8,594 nucleotides of DNA. Origin: Bacteroidota bacterium (lineage in GTDB: Bacteria > Bacteroidota > Bacteroidia > Chitinophagales > UBA8649). Below are positions 1 through 5,377 of the stretch, in pieces. A program made the translations under genes and the position numbers. Positions within the stretch are counted from its first letter, which is position 1. The number at the start of each line of letters is the position of its first letter. The notes under the pieces are model-generated. The model worked only from the letters and a program-made list of their open reading frames with translations. It ran no database searches and was not told the origin of the DNA. The stretch covers positions 1 to 8,594 of the forward strand of contig DLYY01000007.1 in the NCBI GenBank assembly GCA_003447535.1, in the 5' to 3' direction.

Positions 1-908
1 GCAAAGTCCTTTAGTCCTCCTACCATCATAGTGAACATCTCCTGAAGCGGAACAAAGCAAAGCAGAAACAACCACAGCGCAAAAAACAATATGATGTTTA
101 AGGCCGCAAGAAACCGTATACCCTTTAACAAGCCCGTTATGGCAGAAAGAACGAACGCTGCAACAATCCCCAAGGTGATAAACAGCTTGAGCTCCCATGT
201 TCCTCCAAGTGTAAACATATATTTTAGGCCAGCCTCAAGACCAAGGATACCTGAGCCAAGCGATGCCGACATCCCTGCCACTAAGCAAAAAAGGCAAAGC
301 GCGTCAATCGACTTACTCCAACGCTTTGTAGCGTTTGCACCCAAAAGCGGATAAAATAAACTTCCTAAGCGAAACGGTTGCTTTCGATTATAATACATCA
401 GGGCAAACATCACAGCGGCGACCGTGTAAATAGCATAAGGAAGAAAGCTCCAATGCAAAAACATTGTACCAAGGCTAAAATTGACAGCTGCCGGGCTATT
501 GGGTTGAATGTTAAGTGCTGTGGCTGGACTATGTAAATGGTAGAGTGGCTCGGCAGAACCCCACATAAGAATACCTACAGCCAACGTAGTGGTAAGGGTA
601 ATGGTATACCAACGCCACATACTCAATAAAGGCTTAGCCGCTCTTCCACCAATTCGTATTCGCCCTAAAGGCGACCAATACACCACGATACAGATCAATA
701 GAAAAAGAAGTACGGCAAGCGAATACACCGGACCAAGTACGTTCAATACCTTGGTATTTAACCAAGTTGCCTGCACCACCATTGACTCGACGTCGATCAA
801 GCTGTAGCCTACACCGGAGATACAAACCAGTAATGGGGGCCAAAAGACCCAGGGCCTTAAGCTGCTTTTATTGCTTGGTATAGATTTTGCATCTTTGGAA
901 AACACCAT
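1..908 (-). CDS. BCCT-family transporter (betaine/choline/carnitine type), N-terminal 302 residues, cut by the window edge
   Basis: This is an inner-membrane secondary transporter of the kind that takes up compatible solutes such as glycine betaine, choline or carnitine; the substrate cannot be read from this part. I translated the minus strand by hand, and the frame stays open from the ATG at 908-906 to position 1. Family signatures are WGSAEPLYHL (residues 116-125), LGTMFLHWSFLPYAIYT (146-162) followed by YNRKQPFRLGSLFYPLLG (173-190), and GMSASLGSGILGLEAGL (212-228). Hydrophobic segments lie near 20-38, 57-78, 102-118, 146-172, 203-223, 240-260 and 266-287. BCCT proteins are usually about 500 residues, so roughly 60% is visible. 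The start is constrained because an in-frame TGA directly precedes the ATG and the next in-frame ATG (residue 43) falls after the first membrane segment. The glycine motif before the EP pair (GMGIG in BetP) is not conserved. The gene diverges from the META lipoprotein with a 40-base gap. Confidence 0.88.
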   Translation of the reverse strand, partial: MVFSKDAKSIPSNKSSLRPWVFWPPLLVCISGVGYSLIDVESMVVQATWLNTKVLNVLGPVYSLAVLLFLLICIVVYWSPLGRIRIGGRAAKPLLSMWRWYTITLTTTLAVGILMWGSAEPLYHLHSPATALNIQPNSPAAVNFSLGTMFLHWSFLPYAIYTVAAVMFALMYYNRKQPFRLGSLFYPLLGANATKRWSKSIDALCLFCLVAGMSASLGSGILGLEAGLKYMFTLGGTWELKLFITLGIVAAFVLSAITGLLKGIRFLAALNIILFFALWLFLLCFVPLQEMFTMMVGGLKDF

Positions 909-909
909 T

Positions 910-938
910 CAAAGGTATACATTGTCTACTCGCTTCAA
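910..938 (-). promoter_or_regulatory. Predicted Bacteroidota-type promoter of the BCCT gene
   Basis: On the minus strand, TACCTTTG (917-910) matches the TAnnTTTG -7 consensus perfectly. It is preceded after 18 bases by TTG (938-936) at the -33 position. The -7 box ends one base before the ATG at 908, so transcription would begin at or within a few bases of the start codon. The match is seen in the sequence; promoter activity is inferred. Confidence 0.5.
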
Positions 939-948
939 TAATGCTTCT

Positions 949-1470
949 ATGATCCGTGGTTTAACCTCACCATTTTTTTTCCTAATCTTCGCTCTGTCAA
1001 TAGTCTTGTCGTTTTCAAGTTGCTGCCGAAAGAGAGCTTCTATCCAAACACAAAATGAGGAATTCAGCGATTCTCAGATACAACATAAGGATTCATCAAA
1101 AGATTTCGAAAACTACAGGTGGGATAATCTCTATGCCATCGAAGTAATCAATGGCCTTTCTATTGATAAAGCAGAGTACACAGAAGGACTACCCCGACTC
1201 GAACTTCAGATACAACAGGGTCGACTCGTAGGCTTCACAGGATGTAATTCATTTCAAGCGCAGGCAAGACTCACCGAAAATGAAGATGAGAACGTTCAAA
1301 TCGAGATCGGTCCCATTATGTCGACTAAAAAGGGATGCATTGGAGAAATTGATGAACAGCACTTTTTTCAAGCGCTAGAATCCTCCTCTTCTCTCTTACT
1401 TTCGAACAATCGCATCTTGTTGATTAATAAGGAAGGAGTTATAGTAATACAGGGTTTGATTGTCGATTAG
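949..1470 (+). CDS. META/HslJ-domain lipoprotein
   Basis: This is a predicted small exported lipoprotein with a single META domain, the fold named after E. coli HslJ. The family is loosely tied to stress or antibiotic tolerance, but its biochemical role is unsettled. With the ATG at 949 the product has 173 residues. Residues 1-24 form a short signal peptide (MIRG, then a hydrophobic run), with a lipobox-like FSSC ending at Cys25, a second Cys26, and then a polar linker to about residue 52. The META domain follows: W58, the hallmark GFTGCNSF (95-102), and a later KKGC (Cys130) before the conserved helix and final strands. Cys99 and Cys130 could form a disulfide. The same frame is open upstream to an ATG at 871, but that start would overlap the divergent BCCT gene by 38 bases and bury the signal peptide, so I prefer 949. 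No Shine-Dalgarno is seen. The stop overlaps the end of the convergent UbiA-like gene by four bases. Confidence 0.8.
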   Translation: MIRGLTSPFFFLIFALSIVLSFSSCCRKRASIQTQNEEFSDSQIQHKDSSKDFENYRWDNLYAIEVINGLSIDKAEYTEGLPRLELQIQQGRLVGFTGCNSFQAQARLTENEDENVQIEIGPIMSTKKGCIGEIDEQHFFQALESSSSLLLSNNRILLINKEGVIVIQGLIVD

Positions 1471-2261
1471 TAAGGCAGGGCCCACTCAATCATCAACCAG
1501 GCAATCATCATCCCATCAAGTAAGAAGTAATAATAGAATTCTGGAGTCTTCTCATGGCATCGTAAAACGAATCCTGTGCATAAGACGGAAACGATTACGC
1601 CACTTACAATACCAAGATAGGTGCTAAGTAGTCCAACCACCACAAAACAGCCTATCGATAGCCTTATCGTGGTGTAAATACCCAAACGATGAACGACGGT
1701 TCTCATCATAGGATGCGCCATGCGATCGAAATTTTGATCATGAATTTCAAATGGCAGGGTTAGGCCTACGATAAAAACAGCCATCATAGCCGATAATAAA
1801 ACATCATCCAATGACCATGCAAGCGCCAAGGGAGATATGAGCACGATGGACCAGACAACGCCCACAATTATTGTTTTAAGCCAGCCTACTGAACGAAGAA
1901 TATATATATAAATCCAAACTAAAAAAATGGCGATAAATAACACCATTAGACTAGACAATGGAAGCCTAATTGCGCCAATTGCCGCAATACCAAGACAAAG
2001 AATCATAAGTGCTTGACTGAACCATTCATACCTGACTTGCCAAGCTACCATGGGGTGAGCAGATGCATACTCGTCGTTGAGCACCCTGTATCGCAGGGCA
2101 TTGTATACAAAACAGGTACCTCCAAAGACAACAAAAGAGGTAGCCCAATTCGGTGTAAGACCTAGATGTTCTCCAATCAGAAAATGCAAAGCCAAAGCAT
2201 TACATGCAATCCAAATATTTGACTGCCAAAGACTCCTAAACCATGCCCTGGCAAAATCCAT
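1467..2261 (-). CDS. UbiA-like polytopic membrane protein (prenyltransferase superfamily, possibly not catalytic)
   Basis: This 264-residue, very hydrophobic protein has about seven to eight predicted membrane segments (near 15-30, 40-57, 83-98, 103-122, 128-149, 153-170, 200-219 and 220-235, with a last one near 245-260). It resembles the short UbiA-like proteins common in Bacteroidota. The best signature is LPFEIHDQNFDR (169-180), which places Asp175 and Asp179 as the second DxxxD motif of UbiA enzymes, after a GWLKT...VW stretch (126-137). The first Asp-rich motif (NDxxDxxxD in true prenyltransferases) is replaced by YNALRYRVLND (53-63), which lacks the metal-binding pattern. A standard polyprenyl transfer reaction is therefore doubtful. 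The gene is last in the minus-strand run and begins only three bases after the M42 peptidase stop, so it is almost certainly co-transcribed with it. No Shine-Dalgarno is evident. Gene reality is confident; function is not. Confidence 0.7.
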   Translation of the reverse strand: MDFARAWFRSLWQSNIWIACNALALHFLIGEHLGLTPNWATSFVVFGGTCFVYNALRYRVLNDEYASAHPMVAWQVRYEWFSQALMILCLGIAAIGAIRLPLSSLMVLFIAIFLVWIYIYILRSVGWLKTIIVGVVWSIVLISPLALAWSLDDVLLSAMMAVFIVGLTLPFEIHDQNFDRMAHPMMRTVVHRLGIYTTIRLSIGCFVVVGLLSTYLGIVSGVIVSVLCTGFVLRCHEKTPEFYYYFLLDGMMIAWLMIEWALPY

Positions 2262-2264
2262 CGA

Positions 2265-3377
2265 TTAACTTAAATACTTAAAGTTGAAGTCAGGTGACAT
2301 TTTCTTGAGGCATTCTGCAAGTAATGTGACCGCATTATCTAAGTCCTCAAGAGAAAGCGTTTCAACCGTCGTGTGCATGTATCGCAGGGGAATCGTGATC
2401 AAGGCAGAAGGCACTCCAGAGTTTGAATACGCAAAAGCATCAGTATCAGTTCCCGTACCTCGAGTCGCCACATCACGCTGAAAAGGAATCTTTTTCTCTT
2501 CAGCTGTATCCAGGACAAGATCTAACATGTGATTGTGAACCGCTGGAGCATAGGTCACAATGGGACCTTTACCCATTTTAAAGTCTCCTTCTCTGAATTT
2601 ATTAATCATAGGTGTATTCGTGTCATGCCCTACGTCGGTAATAAAGGCACAATCCGGCTTAATTCTGTGTGCAATCATCTGTGCACCACGAAGACCAATC
2701 TCCTCCTGAACACTATTCACAACGTATAGTCCGAAAGGCAACTTTACTCCTTCCTCCTTTAGTCGTTTTGCAACGAGGGCAATCAATACACCCCCTACCC
2801 GATTATCCATAGCCCGACCTGTTACTACTTTTTCGCTGAGTTGTAAAAACTCATCTTGATAGGTCGCAATACATCCAATATGAATGCCTAGTTTTTCGAC
2901 TTCCTCTCGGCTACTGCAGCCCGCATCGATAAATACATTCTCTGCTTTGGGATATTCTTGCTTAGCTCCTGCTCCGCGTGTGTGTATTGCCGGCCAACCA
3001 AATACTGCAGGCACTAAGCCTTTCTTGGTATGGAGGACAACTCGCATGGACGGGGCGATAATCGGATCCATTCCACCATTGCGTTTAACATAGATAAATC
3101 CATTATCCGTAATGTGATGGACTACCCAAGAAATCTCGTCAGCATGAGCCTCTATGACTACTTTGAACTTCTCCTCCGGATTGACAATACCGACTACAGT
3201 CCCATAATCATCGACCTCATAGGTATCGATATAGTCTTTGACAAAATCTAGCCAAACTTTTTGGCCTTCCGTTTCATACCCTGTTGGTGAATAGGTATTA
3301 ATATACTTTTCGAAAAAAGCAAGCTCTTTTTTACCGATGTTCTTATACTTCATAGTGATTGTATCAATTAAATCCAT
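2265..3377 (-). CDS. M42-family metallo-aminopeptidase (TET/glutamyl-aminopeptidase type)
   Basis: This is a cytosolic two-metal aminopeptidase that trims N-terminal residues from peptides; relatives assemble into large tetrahedral dodecamers. All expected metal and catalytic residues are visible in family order: H78 in EAHADE, D191 in RAMDNRVGG, the E225-E226 pair in SVQEEIGLRGA, D248 in FITDVGHD, and H335 in RYMHTTVE. The 370-residue length is normal. The early SPTGYE (30-35) is the usual M42 N-terminal signature. The start at 3377 is the longest option. A second in-frame ATG at 3353 (residue 9, MKYKNIGKKEL) gives an N-terminus of more typical length and is a serious alternative, because the predicted -7 box abuts the first ATG. 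The gene follows the metallophosphoesterase by 58 bases and is followed after three bases by the UbiA-like gene. It may function in recycling peptides; specificity cannot be read here. Confidence 0.93.
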   Translation of the reverse strand: MDLIDTITMKYKNIGKKELAFFEKYINTYSPTGYETEGQKVWLDFVKDYIDTYEVDDYGTVVGIVNPEEKFKVVIEAHADEISWVVHHITDNGFIYVKRNGGMDPIIAPSMRVVLHTKKGLVPAVFGWPAIHTRGAGAKQEYPKAENVFIDAGCSSREEVEKLGIHIGCIATYQDEFLQLSEKVVTGRAMDNRVGGVLIALVAKRLKEEGVKLPFGLYVVNSVQEEIGLRGAQMIAHRIKPDCAFITDVGHDTNTPMINKFREGDFKMGKGPIVTYAPAVHNHMLDLVLDTAEEKKIPFQRDVATRGTGTDTDAFAYSNSGVPSALITIPLRYMHTTVETLSLEDLDNAVTLLAECLKKMSPDFNFKYLS

Positions 3378-3378
3378 G

Positions 3379-3410
3379 TAAATGTAGAATAGTCTCGAGA
3401 CTACGCCAAA
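3379..3410 (-). promoter_or_regulatory. Predicted Bacteroidota-type promoter of the M42 peptidase gene
   Basis: On the minus strand, TTTG (3410-3407) is followed after 20 bases by TACATTTA (3386-3379), which matches TAnnTTTG at five of the six fixed positions (final A for G). The box ends one base before the ATG at 3377. If it is used, the mRNA would be leaderless for that ATG, or would give a leader of about 20 bases to the ATG at 3353. The pattern is seen directly; activity is inferred. Confidence 0.38.
3390..3403 (-). repeat. Perfect 14-base palindrome, possible operator
   Basis: TAGTCTCGAGACTA reads the same on both strands. It lies in the 58-base gap between the phosphoesterase and the peptidase, within the 20-base spacer of the predicted peptidase promoter with three bases on each side. 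A dimeric repressor bound there would block the promoter. It could also fold as a 5-bp hairpin with a TCGA loop. It has no following T-run, so it is not a convincing terminator. One such palindrome is expected about every 16 kb by chance, so its placement matters more than its existence. Confidence 0.35.
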
Positions 3411-3435
3411 CCAAATGCTATTGGTCTATAACTAC

Positions 3436-4665
3436 TTACTCAACTTTTTTCCGTAGGATAAGTTCCGTGACTTCAGGTAAAATACCCACTCGTCCAGGAT
3501 ACCCTAAAAACCCGAATCCTCGATTTACATAGAGTAATTGGTCCTTCACTTTATAGAGGCCGGCCCATTTGGGATAAAAGTATTGAGACGGGCTCCAACG
3601 TAACCAACGATTTTCCACTCCAAACTGTGCGCCATGGGTATGACCCGATAAGGTTAACTCAATATCCTTGTGATTCAAAACTTCAGCGTCAAAATGACTC
3701 GGGTCATGGCTGAGTAATATTTTAATCATGTCCTGAGGCAAAGATTCCTTTGCTTTCTTGATATCACCACGATCGGCATCATTGGGTTGCTCAGAAAATC
3801 GACCTAGGTTTCCCCAGTAATGAACACCTAAAATCGCAAATCGAGCCTCCGAGGCTTCAATCACTGTATGCTCATTGAGCAATAGATTCCACCCTAGCCG
3901 TTGATGGGCTTGGTAGAGTTTTTCTAAGTTTTCTTGCTTTACCGCCTTACTTTGCCAGGGTCGGTAGTCACCATAATCATGGTTTCCAAGAATCGAATAC
4001 ACCCCGTGCTTCGCCCGAAGCTTACTAAAAATGGGAATGTATTCTTCTACTTCATCTGCTGTATCATTTACTAAATCCCCCGTAAACAAAATGAGATCGG
4101 CCTTCATGGCATTGATTTGCTTCACGGCTTCAACGAGAGGCTCTTTCTTTGTAAAACTCCCTGTGTGAATATCAGAGATATGGATTATGCGAAAGCCATC
4201 AAGCTGTTTCGGCCAAGAAAGAAGGGATATTTCCTCCTTTCTATATTGATAGCGATAGGCATTGGAGAGACCGCCCATCATGGTAAGCACAGGAACACTT
4301 CCAATTCCCGTAGCAGTTATTGCAAGAAATCGTCTTCGACTTTCAGAGGCCTGTATACTTCTGCCATGCCTGATGAGATGCCAAATTCTAGCAAGAAGCA
4401 ATACTATCCCCACCAAGCTGTAAAACATCAAACTGAGAAACCATATCCCCCGAATCCAGTTATTGATGCTATCTGTAATAATGGTATCAGTAAACAGAAT
4501 AACAGGAATAATCCAGAGACCTATTACAACCAGGGGTGCAAACCATAACTTTTTAGCCAGATTGGCTCGTCGAGTAGTTGGAGCCCATATATGGCTTGCT
4601 CGTCTACTCGCATACGCAAGGAGAAATGTAAAGAGAAAAAAAGATAGAAGAAATATCGTGGACAA
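3436..4665 (-). CDS. Membrane-anchored calcineurin-like metallophosphoesterase (YkuE/YaeI type)
   Basis: This is a two-metal phosphoesterase on a membrane-anchored N-terminus, 409 residues long. Predicted membrane segments lie near 3-18, 42-59, 73-94 and 114-131. The catalytic domain from about 150 carries the full motif set: ISDIH (D165, H167), FTGDLVND (D197), LGNHD (N228, H229), LLSHDP (H320) and SGHTHGAQ (H342, H344). The order and spacing fit the YkuE/YaeI group, whose members hydrolyse phosphodiester or pyrophosphate bonds, some on lipid substrates; the substrate here is unknown. ESRRRFLAITA (108-118) just before the last hydrophobic segment looks like a twin-arginine motif, which would place the catalytic domain outside the cytoplasm. 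The start is TTG at 4665: the frame is open back to a TAG but has no ATG or GTG before it, and the first internal ATG (residue 80) would remove two membrane segments. The gene diverges from the thioredoxin gene across 61 bases and leads the minus-strand run. Confidence 0.87.
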   Translation of the reverse strand: MSTIFLLSFFLFTFLLAYASRRASHIWAPTTRRANLAKKLWFAPLVVIGLWIIPVILFTDTIITDSINNWIRGIWFLSLMFYSLVGIVLLLARIWHLIRHGRSIQASESRRRFLAITATGIGSVPVLTMMGGLSNAYRYQYRKEEISLLSWPKQLDGFRIIHISDIHTGSFTKKEPLVEAVKQINAMKADLILFTGDLVNDTADEVEEYIPIFSKLRAKHGVYSILGNHDYGDYRPWQSKAVKQENLEKLYQAHQRLGWNLLLNEHTVIEASEARFAILGVHYWGNLGRFSEQPNDADRGDIKKAKESLPQDMIKILLSHDPSHFDAEVLNHKDIELTLSGHTHGAQFGVENRWLRWSPSQYFYPKWAGLYKVKDQLLYVNRGFGFLGYPGRVGILPEVTELILRKKVE

Positions 4666-4684
4666 TTTTACGCCATTTAAAGAA

Positions 4685-4720
4685 CTAAACTAGGGGGATT
4701 CAAGTTACTTTCGAAACAAA
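4685..4720 (-). promoter_or_regulatory. Weak promoter candidate for the metallophosphoesterase
   Basis: On the minus strand, TAGTTTAG (4692-4685) is one mismatch from the TAnnTTTG -7 consensus and would give a leader of roughly 15 bases before the TTG start. The nearest TTTG (4720-4717) is 24 bases away, slightly longer than usual; TTTC gives a 20-base spacing. The only plus-strand -7 candidate for the thioredoxin gene in this divergent 61-base gap is TACTTTCG (4706-4713), which has no good -33 partner. Confidence 0.22.
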
Positions 4721-4726
4721 TATTTT

Positions 4727-5044
4727 ATGGAAGTTTTACGAATAACCGATAGTGAGTTTACACAAACTATAAAATCCAACAAAAAAGTAGTGATAAAGTT
4801 TGATGCCTCATGGTGTGGAACGTGCCGTTTGATCAGCCCTAAATTCAAGAAACTAGCAAGCGACGAACGCTTTCAGGACATGACTTTCCTTGAAATAAAT
4901 GCAGAGCAAAATCCAGAGTCAAGAAAGTTTGCCGGAGTCAACAATCTGCCATTCTTCGCAAGTATCGAAGAAGGTACACTGAAATCAACAACGTTTACTG
5001 GTAAGATTGAGCGCGTTGAAGAACTCATCGCCGACCTCGTTTAA
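4727..5044 (+). CDS. Thioredoxin-family protein with a CGTC active site
   Basis: This is a single-domain, 105-residue cytosolic thioredoxin-like protein with no signal peptide. The active site ASWCGTC (residues 27-33, Cys30 and Cys33) sits after the first core strand, and Asp26 matches the buried aspartate of thioredoxin. NNLPFF (72-77) supplies the cis-proline (Pro75), and a final strand and helix with Gly92 complete the fold. The dipeptide between the cysteines is Gly-Thr rather than the classical Gly-Pro, which usually shifts redox potential, so a dedicated partner is possible. It is followed after 21 bases by the 80-residue protein and is probably co-transcribed with it. The ATG at 4727 gives the normal thioredoxin N-terminus; no Shine-Dalgarno is present. 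Electron donor and target cannot be deduced. Confidence 0.88.
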   Translation: MEVLRITDSEFTQTIKSNKKVVIKFDASWCGTCRLISPKFKKLASDERFQDMTFLEINAEQNPESRKFAGVNNLPFFASIEEGTLKSTTFTGKIERVEELIADLV

Positions 5045-5065
5045 CATCACATTTATTTAGTTCCT

Positions 5066-5308
5066 ATGAAAATTCCAGAGATAAAGCGCTTAGTAACCAC
5101 ATATACTCTTGATGCCCTAGAAAAGGCTGAGCTTGCCCTTATTCAAGAGGAAGCAATGCCATTTGAAGTACATGGTGAAGACGATGGAGAAGTGTTAACC
5201 CATATTCTCGCGGCAAAGTGGATTTTAGAAGACATGGAAAACAATGGAAGAGCACTTAAAGACTCTCTGAGGGCCTATAGCCAGAAAGTACGCCACTCTA
5301 TTTCTTAG
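5066..5308 (+). CDS. Small acidic helical protein, possibly DUF6952-like
   Basis: This 80-residue, predicted cytosolic protein has no membrane segment or signal peptide. It opens with MKIPEIKRLVTTYT, continues with an acidic helix (DALEKAELALIQEEA, 16-30) and an acidic turn (VHGEDDGE, 35-42), and ends in a helix rich in basic residues (ALKDSLRAYSQKVRHSIS, 63-80). From memory, the MKxPxIK opening and the KRVxxSI-like ending resemble the small Bacteroidota proteins called DUF6952, often encoded beside a thioredoxin; I could not verify this. There are no cysteines, so it is not itself a thiol redox protein. It lies 21 bases after the thioredoxin gene on the same strand, suggesting a shared transcript and possibly a shared role. 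No function is assigned. Confidence 0.72.
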   Translation: MKIPEIKRLVTTYTLDALEKAELALIQEEAMPFEVHGEDDGEVLTHILAAKWILEDMENNGRALKDSLRAYSQKVRHSIS

Positions 5309-5315
5309 CTTCAAT

Positions 5316-5336
5316 GGATAGTCCTCTTTGCTATCC
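5316..5336 (+). repeat. Small inverted repeat upstream of alaS
   Basis: GGATAG (5316-5321) and CTATCC (5331-5336) can pair as a 6-bp stem with a 9-base loop. It lies just after the stop of the 80-residue protein. No T-run follows directly (the next T-rich stretch is 14 bases on), so it is at best a weak terminator. Its loop contains the TTTG of the predicted alaS promoter, so a regulatory role is also possible. Confidence 0.25.
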
Positions 5337-5356
5337 CTCGGTAACTCGTATTTTTA
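5327..5356 (+). promoter_or_regulatory. Predicted promoter of alaS-gatB
   Basis: TTTG (5327-5330) is followed after 18 bases by TATTTTTA (5349-5356), one mismatch from TAnnTTTG. This would start transcription near 5360 and leave a leader of about 15-20 bases. A weak AAAGG (5369-5373) sits four bases before the alaS ATG and is the only Shine-Dalgarno-like sequence noticed before a start in this window. Confidence 0.38.
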
Positions 5357-5377
5357 CAGTAGACGACTAAAGGTTTT

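Noticed and set aside
91..807. Two plus-strand open frames (91-354 and 589-807) and a minus-strand frame 634-843
   Set aside because: They are shadows of the BCCT transporter, whose minus-strand frame carries the family's signature motifs across the whole stretch.
871..948. Longer start for the META lipoprotein at 871
   Set aside because: It would overlap the divergent BCCT coding region and place 26 polar residues before a clear signal peptide.
1900..1911. TA dinucleotide run that could allow phase variation
   Set aside because: Only about five to six units, explained by Ile/Tyr codons in a membrane helix of the UbiA-like protein; too short to support slippage.
2077..3251. Several plus-strand open frames across the UbiA-like and M42 genes
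   Set aside because: They lie antisense to genes with conserved motifs and show no recognisable domains.
3410..3425. ACCAA/TTGGT inverted repeat as a terminator after the phosphoesterase
   Set aside because: Only five base pairs and no T-run on the transcribed strand; not distinguishable from chance.
4117..4693. Plus-strand open frames of 143 and 76 codons
   Set aside because: Antisense to the metallophosphoesterase; their sequences look like random low-quality translations and lack initiation signals.
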